In this document: positions 34,913 to 42,898 of the stretch, piece after piece
Position numbering within the stretch: the stretch's first letter is position 1
How the letters are laid out: each line of letters starts with the position of its first letter
Translations under genes and position numbers: made by a program
Notes under the pieces: model-generated
Databases searched by the model: none
The model's input: only the letters and a program-made list of their open reading frames with translations
Told to the model about the DNA's origin: nothing
Assembly (NCBI RefSeq): GCF_900142475.1
Contig: NZ_FRAY01000003.1
Coordinates: forward strand, 186,001 to 250,000
Source of the DNA: Fibrobacter sp. UWH4
GTDB taxonomy: Bacteria; Fibrobacterota; Fibrobacteria; Fibrobacterales; Fibrobacteraceae
Reading direction: 5' to 3'
Length of the DNA: 64,000 nt

Positions 34913-35045
34913 TTTATTTTGTTTCGCCCAATATAAAGCAATTTCCGTGCCAAGAAAAGTTGCTGGCCTAGGCGGGTAAAAAAACGTTGAAATTCTACTA
35001 AAACCGCAATATTTTAAGCCTAAATGCCTCGCTGCGGGGTAAAAA

Positions 35046-35082
35046 AGAAAAAGGAATGTTCCTTTTTGAAACACTCCTTTTA
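35046..35082 (-). terminator. Terminator of the outer-membrane protein gene
   Basis: On the minus strand AAAGGAGTGTTTC and GGAACATTCCTTT pair across 13 positions, with one mismatch and a wobble, followed by a T-rich run. Confidence 0.75.
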
Positions 35083-35113
35083 AAGCGTAACCGTTTGTTT
35101 AAATTTGAAACAA

Positions 35114-36199
35114 TTACTTGATCGTGCTAGTCAGGCGGAAGGCGAGGCCAACGTCGCTCATTTCGTTTTCGCTGTAGACACTGAGCTGGATCTTGGACTT
35201 GCCGATGCTCTTGACGTAGGCGACGGTCCATGCCCAGTCGTCGTAAGTGTGGTTCGGCACGGCGTAAAGGTTGTCGCGCTTGTTGATGTATTCCCATTCG
35301 ACCATGAGGTGGCTCATCAGGGTGTTCAAGATGCCTTCGCTCGGGGCGAAATCAAGACCCAGGTAGAAGGGCTGGTAGTAGATGCCCGGCTGGAAGTACT
35401 TGGATTCGGGGGCGATGTAGTTGTCCACTTCGGTGTTGATGTCGTCGTCTTGCGTGTAGATGCAGGCGTATTCACCGTAGGCGCGGAGAATGGGGAAGAG
35501 GTTGAAGCTGGCGTAGGCGGCCACGCGGTGGGTCACGTAGGCGGTGTTCTGTACCACGTCGACGAGGTTGGAACGGTAGGCGACCTTGACTTCCAGCGGG
35601 AAGGTGAACTTCATGTCGTCTTCGATACGGATGTAGCCCTGGTTGGCGGTGCCGTTCTTGGCGGCAATCATGGCGTTCAGCTGGTTGAGGCCGCTCTTCC
35701 AGCCGAGTTCAACGGCGTTGTGGCTATAATCGCGCATCCAGAGACCGCGCTTGGTGAGATCCTTGTCTACATAGGTACCGAAGTTGGTGGACTGCGACCA
35801 GTCAGTTTTCCAGCGACCGATTTTCAGGTTGACCTGGTCGGCTGCGCCGAGAGCCCATTTATAGTTGACCCAGTAGAGGTCGGCGAGAATCTTGTCCTGT
35901 GCGGACTTGGTGGTCTTGGTCTTGCCGTCGGCATCGGTGGATACGTCGGTCACGTTCTTGTTGCCGAATTCAGGAGCAAAAATGCGGAGCATGATGGTTC
36001 CGTCCAGGTTGTCGCTCTTGTACTGGCCACCGATGTTGGCGCGGATCCAGCCGCTGCTGAAGTTGTTGTCTTCGTCGGCGATGGACTTGGTGACTTGAGT
36101 CTGTACGTTGCCCTTGAGGGTCATGTTGTCGACGACGTCGGCTGCGAAGGCGGAAACGCCCATGGCGAGAGCGGCCGCTGCGATTTTCCTGAAGTTCAT
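35114..36199 (-). CDS. Outer-membrane beta-barrel protein (porin-like)
   Basis: A 361-residue exported protein. Signal peptide MNFRKIAAAALAMGVSAFA, then alternating polar and hydrophobic strands of 8-12 residues with many aromatic belt residues (LYWVNYKWALGAADQVNLKIGRWKTDW; FQPGIYYQPFYLGLDF), ending in strand ...VGLAFRLTSTIK. This is a barrel of about 16 strands. It gives no family-specific motif that I can name; Fibrobacter genomes carry several such barrels. AAGGAG-type bases precede the start. The gene stands alone and faces away from the OmpA-like gene at 36301. Confidence 0.75.
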   Translation of the reverse strand: MNFRKIAAAALAMGVSAFAADVVDNMTLKGNVQTQVTKSIADEDNNFSSGWIRANIGGQYKSDNLDGTIMLRIFAPEFGNKNVTDVSTDADGKTKTTKSAQDKILADLYWVNYKWALGAADQVNLKIGRWKTDWSQSTNFGTYVDKDLTKRGLWMRDYSHNAVELGWKSGLNQLNAMIAAKNGTANQGYIRIEDDMKFTFPLEVKVAYRSNLVDVVQNTAYVTHRVAAYASFNLFPILRAYGEYACIYTQDDDINTEVDNYIAPESKYFQPGIYYQPFYLGLDFAPSEGILNTLMSHLMVEWEYINKRDNLYAVPNHTYDDWAWTVAYVKSIGKSKIQLSVYSENEMSDVGLAFRLTSTIK

Positions 36200-36300
36200 G
36201 AATACTCCTTAGAAGTTTAATTTCGATTCCAAATTTAGAATATGCGATGTGTTTTGCAAGGAATTTTTTTATTTTTGGCGCGTTTTTAAAGGGAGTGTTT

Positions 36301-37017
36301 ATGAACCGTTTCGGATATGCCGCTTTGTTTGTCGTTATGTTGGCGTTCGGCCAGCCGCTGTGCGCCCGTGATCTGGAGCCGAATAAGACGCACGCCGTGT
36401 TGACCGTGACTTTTACCAATGAAGAGGATGTTCCGCAGGCGAAAAAGAAACTGATGTTCGTTGGACAAAATGACCCGAAGAAAAAAATTACGGTGACCAC
36501 CGATAGCGAGGGAGAAGTGACCTTCCATATCCCGCGCGAAGATTCCTACACGATTTTTTGTGAAAGCCTGACTGGATATTTTGAATGCGGCAACACGCCG
36601 TATGTCTCGACGACGGCGAGTACGGGCGGAATTACGGTGACTTTTGACGATACCCGCGTGGAACTGACCGGCGTGACCTTCAAGGCGGGAAGTGCTGAAC
36701 TAGAGCCGAATTCGCTTGCGACTCTCGACGCGGCAATCGCGGGGCTGAAGAGAAATCCGAAGGCCAGGATCGAAATCCAGGGACATACCAGTTCCGAGGG
36801 CGACGACGAGATGAACCAGAGGCTGTCGGAGGCGCGTGCGTATGCCGTGCTGCAGTACATGAAGGAAAACGGCATTGACTGGGGGCGTCTATCGGCAAGC
36901 GGTTACGGTTCTTCGCAACCACGCGCGACGAACAGCACCGAGGAAGGCCGCAAGAAAAACCGCCGTATCGAGCTTCGCGTTTTGAACGAAGACGAAGTCC
37001 CGGTGGAGTATAAATAG
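36301..37017 (+). CDS. OmpA-family peptidoglycan-binding protein
   Basis: A 238-residue protein that should tie the outer membrane to the cell wall. Signal peptide MNRFGYAALFVVMLAFGQPLCA; a small beta domain (about 25-120) of immunoglobulin-like type (KKITVTTDSEGEVTFHIPREDSYTIFCE); and a C-terminal OmpA_C domain with VTFKAGSAELEPNSLATLD, IEIQGHTSSEGDDEMNQRLSEARA and ASGYGSSQP..NSTEEGRKKNRRIELRV. The peptidoglycan-binding Asp and Arg are in place. AAGGGAG lies before the ATG. It has no N-terminal barrel or lipobox, so how it stays at the outer membrane is unclear. Confidence 0.88.
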   Translation: MNRFGYAALFVVMLAFGQPLCARDLEPNKTHAVLTVTFTNEEDVPQAKKKLMFVGQNDPKKKITVTTDSEGEVTFHIPREDSYTIFCESLTGYFECGNTPYVSTTASTGGITVTFDDTRVELTGVTFKAGSAELEPNSLATLDAAIAGLKRNPKARIEIQGHTSSEGDDEMNQRLSEARAYAVLQYMKENGIDWGRLSASGYGSSQPRATNSTEEGRKKNRRIELRVLNEDEVPVEYK

Positions 37018-37055
37018 AGCTTAGAACTTAGAGCTTAGAACTTAGAGCTTAGAAA
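37018..37055. repeat. Period-7 repeat (AGAACTT type)
   Basis: Units AGAACTT, AGAGCTT, AGAACTT, AGAGCTT follow the stop of the OmpA-like gene. These are the most regular seven-base repeats in the window. Confidence 0.75.
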
Positions 37056-37073
37056 AAAATTAGGTTCTACCAA

Positions 37074-37907
37074 CTAACTTTTGCGGAAGCCGTCGTCGCC
37101 GAGGACGATTTTACCTTCGCGGAAGAGCGTGCCCAGAATTTTCTTGAAAGTCTTCTTGGACATATTGAATTCGCGGCGAATTTCTTCGGGATCGCTGTGG
37201 TCCCCGTAGGGGAGGAATCCGCCTGCTTCTTCAAGTTTCTTGAGGATAGCGGCGGGGCTTTCGCTCTTCATGATGCCCTTGTAGCCTACAGGCGTGAGGT
37301 TCAGCGTAATCTTACCGTCTTCGGTGAATCGCTGGATGTAACCGGACATCGTGTCGCCAATGTAGATGCGCGGCGTGTTCGGCGTGACCATGAGGCGACC
37401 CGTGTAGCGGTAATCGACGAGGAAGTCGATGTGGTCGCGGGTGACCTCGTAGGCGGCGAGCTGCACATGCTGCCCCAGGTGAAGCTCAGAGGTGTCCGTA
37501 TCGAGGAAACTCTTGATTTTTTCGGTCGCGACGATGCGGTTGCTCTTGTCGTCTTCGAGGATGTAGACGACGCAGCGGTCTCCGCGACGGAGTTCGCCGA
37601 GTTGCTGCTTGAACGGCAGGAACAGATCCTTGTTGAGGCCCCAGTCCAAGAAGGCACCGTAGCGGTTCACGTCCTTGACCTCGAGGACTGCGAATTCACC
37701 GACGGTAGCGTAGGGTTTATCGAGGGTCGCGATGGGGCGGTCTTCGGAATCCATGTAGACGAATACATCGAGAACTTCACCCTCTTCGAGTGAAAATTCT
37801 TCCCGTTTGCCGGGGAGCAGCACGCGCCCGCCTGTTTCAAGTTCCAGGTAGTAGCCCTGCGGCATGATTTCTTCGACGCGGGCGCGGTTGTATTTGCCTA
37901 ATTCCAT
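37074..37907 (-). CDS. cvfB: S1-domain RNA-binding protein CvfB
   Basis: A 277-residue protein of the CvfB/YitL family, which binds RNA and affects virulence factor or stress gene expression in Staphylococcus. It consists of three S1-like OB folds (start GKYNRARVEEIMPQGYYLEL; middle KDVNRYGAFLDWGLNKDLFLPFKQQ; third GRLMVTPNTPRIYIGDTMSGYIQRFTEDGKITLNL) and a C-terminal winged helix (DPEEIRREFNMSKKTFKKILGTLFREGKIVL). Length and order match the family. It lies 46 bases after parC on the same strand and is probably co-transcribed. Confidence 0.92.
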   Translation of the reverse strand: MELGKYNRARVEEIMPQGYYLELETGGRVLLPGKREEFSLEEGEVLDVFVYMDSEDRPIATLDKPYATVGEFAVLEVKDVNRYGAFLDWGLNKDLFLPFKQQLGELRRGDRCVVYILEDDKSNRIVATEKIKSFLDTDTSELHLGQHVQLAAYEVTRDHIDFLVDYRYTGRLMVTPNTPRIYIGDTMSGYIQRFTEDGKITLNLTPVGYKGIMKSESPAAILKKLEEAGGFLPYGDHSDPEEIRREFNMSKKTFKKILGTLFREGKIVLGDDGFRKS

Positions 37908-37953
37908 TTGGACCTTCCGTTCAATTTTAATTTGTATAAAGTTCTATAGTCCG

Positions 37954-40500
37954 TTAGTCAAAGAGTTCCGGGTCGGATTCGTCAGAGCCTTCGTCTTCGC
38001 TGGATCCGTCGTCGAATGAGTCGGGCGGGGTAATGCGGGTGGCGCGCTTCACCTTCTTGGCGGTGAACTTGCTACCCAGAGCCTTGTAGCCCTTGACTTC
38101 GGCGACCTCGGTGAGGTCCAGTTCTTCCTTCTGGACTTCGCGGCCTACCTGGTATTCCATGAGTTCACGGGCGTCTTCTGTCGCGAAGAATTCAATCATC
38201 TGCGTATCCTTGTGGTCGGACACGAGGTTGAATTCCGTGGTCATGGGGCAGCCTTCCAAGTTGAAACGCTTGACCATGTAGTTGAAATTGCCGCCTTCGA
38301 AGTAGAGGATCGTAAAGACTTGTTCCGGATCGAACTTGTGGATGTACTTGACTCCGGTACCCACGAGAATCGGATCGGCCATGTCGTGCACGCGGGCGGT
38401 ACCGTTTTCCTTGACAATCAGGATCTTGTCCTTTTCGCCGAATTCACCGATGCGGTCACCCTTCTTCTGGGTGCTGATGATGCCGGCTAGGGCGTCAAAG
38501 TAGAGAACGCGGGCGCCCAAGGTGCTAACACCCTTGCGGACGCGCTTGATGCTCTTGACCGGGTACTTGGTCACAATGTTACCCATGGCGCCACGGCCCT
38601 TCACGTCGATGGAGCTGAAATCCACCTCGAAGTTGAGCTTGGTGCGCGGACGCGGCTTGAGCGTGACTTCCACGACTTCGGCTTCGCCGTTCAGGTTGCT
38701 GGACATGTACAGAATCTTGCTGCCCGGCTTGCCCTTACCCATAAAGTAATCCTTGTCGCGGGTAACGCCACCCACGTTGAATCGCTTGATGTAGTAGGCC
38801 CCGTCCTTGCCGTCTTGGTGAATCACGTTGTAAATGTGGCGGTCGTCGTCCTTCTTGAACTTTTCGACGAGCAAGATGTTCTTGCCCACAAAGTCCTTGT
38901 CGCTGACCTTGACGACCTTGAAGCTGCCGTCGGCCTTGAATACGATCAGGTCGTCGTATTCGGACACGTCGAAGAGGTATTCTTCCTTCTTCATGCCGGT
39001 GCCGAGGAAGCCTTCCTTGCGGTTCACGTAGAGTTTCTGGTTTGCAAGAGCCACGTGCACGGCTTCCACCTTGCCGAATTCCGCAATCTGCGTGCGGCGT
39101 TCCTTGCCTTCGCCGTACTTCTTCAAGATGTTCTTGAAGTGCTCGATGGTGTATTCGGTGATGTGTTCCTGATTGTACTTGCAGGTGGCGATGCTTTCTT
39201 CCAGTTCGCGCAAAAGCTGGTCGGCCTTTTCACGGTCGTAATGGCTGATGCGGCGGATCGGAATTTCGATGAGCTTGCCGATTTCTTCGTCCGTGATTTC
39301 CTTGCGGTGCAGGCGTTTGACATAGGGCATAAGGCCTTCGCGCACGAAGTTGATAATCTGCTCGCGGTCTTTTGCCTTCTTGATGACCTCGTAAACTTCC
39401 TTCTCGATAAAGATTTTTTCGAGGGTGGTCATGTGCCACTTGTCTTCGAGGTGCTTGAGTTCGTTGGCGAGTTCCCATTCCAGGAGCTTGACCGTGTGCT
39501 CCGTGTTCATACGCAGAATGTCGGAGACGCCGAGGAATTTCGGGTGCTTGTCGACGATCACGCAGGTGCACGGAGAAATGGACTTTTCGCAGTCGGTAAA
39601 GGTGTAGAGGGCGTCGATGGCGACCTGCGGGTCGGTGCCCGGCTGCAGGTGCACGAGGATTTCGACTTCTTTACTTGTGTTGTCGTCGACGTGCTTAATC
39701 TTGATTTTACCCTTGTCGTTAGCCTTCACGATGCTTTCGATCAGGCTTACGGTAGTGGTGCCGTAGGGGATTTCGCGGATGGCGAGTGTCTTGTTGTCGA
39801 CCTTTTCAATCTTCGCGCGCACGCGGACCTTGCCGCCGCGCTGGCCGTCGTTGTAGTCGCTCACATCGATGATGCCGCCCGTGAAGAAATCCGGGTACAG
39901 CGTAAACTTCTTGCCCTTCAGAATCGCGATGCTTGCTTCGCAGAGTTCGCGGAAGTTGTGGGGGAGGATCGAGGTCGAAAGACCCACGGCAATGCCGTCT
40001 ACGCCTTGTGCCAAGAGCAGCGGGAACTTGACCGGGAGCGTCACCGGTTCCTGGCTGCGGCCGTCGTAGCTCGGAATCCATTCGGTGGTTTCGGGGTTGA
40101 ACACGACGTCGATTGCGAACGGCGTGAGGCGGCCTTCAATATAACGCGGTGCTGCGGCGCGGTCGCCCGTGAAGGGGTTACCCCAGTTACCCTGGGTGTC
40201 AATCAGCAAATTTTTCTGGCCGAGGCCCACGAGTGCATCGCCAATGGAGGCGTCGCCGTGCGGGTGGTAGGCCATGGTTCGACCGACGATGGTGGCCACC
40301 TTCTGGTAGCGGCCGTCGTGGTTTTCGAAAAGGGAATGCAAAATGCGGCGTTGCACCGGCTTAAGTCCGTCCTCGTAGTACGGAACGGCGCGGTCCAAAA
40401 TCACGTAGCTCGCGTAGTCCAGGAACCACCCGTCGTAGAGTTTTTCAAGGTGGTTCACGTTCGAAAGTCCAAGGGTCGAATCTTTAGTTTCTTCGCTCAT
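37954..40500 (-). CDS. parC: DNA topoisomerase IV subunit A (ParC type)
   Basis: An 848-residue type IIA topoisomerase breakage-reunion subunit. KPVQRRILHSL, AYHPHGDASIGDALVGLGQ and the active-site Tyr120 in APRYIEGRLT are clear. The C-terminal half has beta-pinwheel repeats, but I do not find the GyrA box (QRRGGKG), so decatenating ParC is preferred over gyrase; ParC of Bacteroidetes is similar in size. The acidic tail (GSSEDEGSDESDPELFD) is distinctive. parE is not adjacent. A LexA-type palindrome lies 130 bases before the start. cvfB follows downstream. Confidence 0.85.
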   Translation of the reverse strand: MSEETKDSTLGLSNVNHLEKLYDGWFLDYASYVILDRAVPYYEDGLKPVQRRILHSLFENHDGRYQKVATIVGRTMAYHPHGDASIGDALVGLGQKNLLIDTQGNWGNPFTGDRAAAPRYIEGRLTPFAIDVVFNPETTEWIPSYDGRSQEPVTLPVKFPLLLAQGVDGIAVGLSTSILPHNFRELCEASIAILKGKKFTLYPDFFTGGIIDVSDYNDGQRGGKVRVRAKIEKVDNKTLAIREIPYGTTTVSLIESIVKANDKGKIKIKHVDDNTSKEVEILVHLQPGTDPQVAIDALYTFTDCEKSISPCTCVIVDKHPKFLGVSDILRMNTEHTVKLLEWELANELKHLEDKWHMTTLEKIFIEKEVYEVIKKAKDREQIINFVREGLMPYVKRLHRKEITDEEIGKLIEIPIRRISHYDREKADQLLRELEESIATCKYNQEHITEYTIEHFKNILKKYGEGKERRTQIAEFGKVEAVHVALANQKLYVNRKEGFLGTGMKKEEYLFDVSEYDDLIVFKADGSFKVVKVSDKDFVGKNILLVEKFKKDDDRHIYNVIHQDGKDGAYYIKRFNVGGVTRDKDYFMGKGKPGSKILYMSSNLNGEAEVVEVTLKPRPRTKLNFEVDFSSIDVKGRGAMGNIVTKYPVKSIKRVRKGVSTLGARVLYFDALAGIISTQKKGDRIGEFGEKDKILIVKENGTARVHDMADPILVGTGVKYIHKFDPEQVFTILYFEGGNFNYMVKRFNLEGCPMTTEFNLVSDHKDTQMIEFFATEDARELMEYQVGREVQKEELDLTEVAEVKGYKALGSKFTAKKVKRATRITPPDSFDDGSSEDEGSDESDPELFD

Positions 40501-40526
40501 ATTTTAAACTCTAATTAAAACTCTAT

Positions 40527-40562
40527 GGATTGCTTCGTCGCCTAAGGCTCCTCGCAATGACG
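40527..40562. repeat. GGATTGCTTCG...CGCAATGACG palindromic repeat
   Basis: Ends GGATTGCTTCG and CGCAATGACG with a variable hairpin middle (GCCTAAGGC). The same element lies at 49673-49700 and, inverted, at 56631-56664. Confidence 0.7.
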
Positions 40563-40629
40563 TTTATGGCTTAAATTTCAAAGTACGGACACAATGTAGT
40601 AAAAAATCTCGTCAAAAAAATGACACTAC

Positions 40630-40643
40630 TGCACAAAGGTGCA
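40630..40643. promoter_or_regulatory. LexA-type box upstream of parC
   Basis: TGCACAAAGGTGCA, a perfect match to TGC-N-C-N4-GTGCA, 130 bases before the parC start and beyond the terminator of the preceding gene. Confidence 0.5.
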
Positions 40644-40646
40644 AAA

Positions 40647-40673
40647 AAATCCCCCGGCCGGGCCGGAGGATTT
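40647..40673 (-). terminator. Terminator of the EAK-rich outer-membrane gene
   Basis: On the minus strand AAATCCTCCGGCC and GGCCGGGGGATTT pair with almost no loop, followed by a T-run. Confidence 0.85.
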
Positions 40674-40697
40674 GGTCTTAAGCTTGAATCGTTTCGA

Positions 40698-42161
40698 TTA
40701 GAAGCTGAATACGGTTTCGACACCGAAGTAGAGGTTCAGGTCTTCGCCGTAATCCTTGGTGCTTACGAATGCTTCGTGACCGTCCTTTTCCCAGTCGTCA
40801 CCCATGGGGAGGATCGCCATGGCGAAGCCCGTGACGTCAAGACCGTCGACTGGAGAGAAGTAGATACGGGTACCGAAGTTGAGTGTGCCGAGGTCGGTGT
40901 CATCTTCAAGAGAGTTTGTATGCAGTTCGCCGAGGAGGCCGATGGTAACGGCGTCTGTCAGCTTGATGTCGCCTTCACCGTAGGCAAACATGTATTCAGG
41001 AAGTTCGTTATCGTGAACGGTCGGAGTCTTGTCATCGAGCAGGGCGTAGAAGAAACCGCCCTTGATGTTCACATTGGAAACCTTGAAGGACGGTTCTGCC
41101 AAGAAGGCGTGCGTGGCCTTCGGGTCGTCTTCGGTCAGACGGTCGGCATGCAAGCCGTAAACGGCGTGGATGGCGAACGGACCAAATTCAAGAGCGGCTT
41201 CCAAACCGGCGTGCAGTTCGTTAGCCTTGGCTTCCTGCCAGCTCTTGTAGTGTGCGAACGGACGCAGGGACTGACCTGCATAGTCGAACTGGTAAGCGAC
41301 ATGAGCGTCGTAGCTCTTGCCCATGCTAGCATAGCAGTTGGGAATCGGATTGCCATTTTCGTCAACGGCATCGACGCAGACGGTGTGGATGTCATTGCTG
41401 CCACGACCAAAGCCCAAGCCGAGCTGCAGACCATAGAGGTCGAGTTCAAGACCGCGAATGTCGTGTTCCTTCATACCGGCGGCATTATCTGCGGGGTCAT
41501 CGTAGTCGTAGTAGTTGAATGCGCCTTCCGCATGGGTCAGGTCACCGAACTTGAATACCGCGTTTTCGCTATGCTGGTATTGGACAAATGCTACGTTGTA
41601 ATGGACACCCGGGGCTTCGTTGTCGGCATCGGCTTCGAGTTCTACGAAGGCAGACCAATTTTCGTTGAACTTGACATCAAAGTCCACGTCAACAGTTGAC
41701 CAGTAGTCGTGGGTCAGTTCCTTCTTGTCGTCATTTTTCCAGTGGCCGTAAGCGTCAAATTCGGCCTGGCCGGAAATCTTGAATTCCATGGCCTTCGTCG
41801 CTGCAGGGGCTTCATCTGCCTTGGTGATGTTCAGACGGTCAACGAGAGAACCTTCGTTGCCTTCAGCCTTCTTGGCTTCTTCGGCCTTCTTTGCTTCTTC
41901 GGCCTTCTTGGCTTCTTCTGCAGCCTTTGCTTCTTCGGCCTTCTTGGCTTCTTCGGCGGCTACGGCCTGCTGGTCTGCGGCCGGTGCGGCGCTCTGTGCT
42001 GCAGGAGCGGCGGCGGGTTGAGCGGCGTCAGCCTTGGGGGCTTCGGCAGCGGGTTGTGCAGCGGGTGCGGCAGCCGGGGCTGCATTTGCAGGAGCAGCCT
42101 GGGCAAGGGCGCTGGCGGCGGCAAGGCCGAGCACGATTGCGGAAAGTTTCATGGATTTCAT
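40698..42161 (-). CDS. Outer-membrane protein with Ala/Pro and EAKKA repeat region
   Basis: A 487-residue exported protein. Signal peptide MKSMKLSAIVLGLAAASALAQA; a low-complexity stretch rich in A, P and Q (about 22-70); a run of EAKKAEE heptads (about 70-100), which should form a rigid helix or coiled coil; then a beta-barrel of about 370 residues ending VETVFSF, with a terminal phenylalanine as in many outer-membrane proteins. The periplasmic repeat region could contact peptidoglycan or TolA-like partners; that is inference. AAAGGAG precedes the first ATG. A later in-frame ATG (42152) lies within the signal peptide. Confidence 0.8.
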   Translation of the reverse strand: MKSMKLSAIVLGLAAASALAQAAPANAAPAAAPAAQPAAEAPKADAAQPAAAPAAQSAAPAADQQAVAAEEAKKAEEAKAAEEAKKAEEAKKAEEAKKAEGNEGSLVDRLNITKADEAPAATKAMEFKISGQAEFDAYGHWKNDDKKELTHDYWSTVDVDFDVKFNENWSAFVELEADADNEAPGVHYNVAFVQYQHSENAVFKFGDLTHAEGAFNYYDYDDPADNAAGMKEHDIRGLELDLYGLQLGLGFGRGSNDIHTVCVDAVDENGNPIPNCYASMGKSYDAHVAYQFDYAGQSLRPFAHYKSWQEAKANELHAGLEAALEFGPFAIHAVYGLHADRLTEDDPKATHAFLAEPSFKVSNVNIKGGFFYALLDDKTPTVHDNELPEYMFAYGEGDIKLTDAVTIGLLGELHTNSLEDDTDLGTLNFGTRIYFSPVDGLDVTGFAMAILPMGDDWEKDGHEAFVSTKDYGEDLNLYFGVETVFSF

Positions 42162-42319
42162 TATTACTCCTTTAAGCGGATTGGTTTATAATTCGTGTAA
42201 AATATAGTTAGTTCTTCCTCTTTTGGTGAAAAAAGTTTACAAAAAGCTTTTTTCAAATTCTGTTTTTGCGTATTTGTACTAAAAAAAGCGGTTTTTTGAG
42301 GGTGGAAAGGCTTTTTTTT

Positions 42320-42898
42320 ATGTATTTTCGGGGTATGAAATTTGCTTTGCCCATTCTGGCCTTTTTTGTTGTTCAAGCCGTAGCTCTTCCGCAGACGGGA
42401 GTGTTTGTCGATAATCGTGATGGTCACAAGTATCGTACGGTAGTCATTGGCTCCAAGACCTGGATGGCTGAAAATCTAGATTACAAGACGGACGAATCGG
42501 AGTGTTACGACGGCAAAGCTGAGAACTGCAAAAAATACGGCCGTTTATATACTTTTGAGGCTGCGCGCAAGGCTTGTCCGGCTGGTTGGCATTTGCCCGA
42601 AAACGATGAATGGATCCGCTTCAAAAACTTTGTTGAAAATAGCGACGGCAAGGAGGCTGCATGGGTAAGCCTGAAATCGCGCGACAAGTGGGACGGTTCT
42701 GACCGTTACGGCTTTGATGTCATTCCTGCGGGGCGTGCAACAGATGAATTTGTCGGCCTAGGGGAGTCGGCGCATTTTTGGAGTTCAACAGATGAAGATG
42801 GCGATGCCTACGGTTGGCACCTGATGCCTCCAGGTGATTTCGCTCGTGACATAGATCCCGCAACAAATATGTATTCCGTGCGCTGCCTGAGAAATTGA
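42320..42898 (+). CDS. Fib_succ_major (TIGR02145) domain protein
   Basis: About 192 residues. A signal peptide (MKFALPILAFFVVQAVALPQ) is followed by a single Fib_succ_major domain: YRTVVIGSKTWMAENLDYKT, GRLYTFEAARKACPAGWHLPENDEW and a C-terminal SVRCLRN. The domain is named after F. succinogenes, where many secreted proteins carry it; its function is unknown. Four cysteines could form two disulfides. ATG 42320 has GGAAAGG upstream at 12 bases; ATG 42335 is the alternative. The stop overlaps the next start by one base (TGATG), so the two surface proteins are translationally coupled. Confidence 0.88.
   Translation: MYFRGMKFALPILAFFVVQAVALPQTGVFVDNRDGHKYRTVVIGSKTWMAENLDYKTDESECYDGKAENCKKYGRLYTFEAARKACPAGWHLPENDEWIRFKNFVENSDGKEAAWVSLKSRDKWDGSDRYGFDVIPAGRATDEFVGLGESAHFWSSTDEDGDAYGWHLMPPGDFARDIDPATNMYSVRCLRN

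Noticed and set aside
34832-35113. CIRCE element before groESL
   Set aside because: No TTAGCACTC-N9-GAGTGCTAA is present; the palindrome found there is different.
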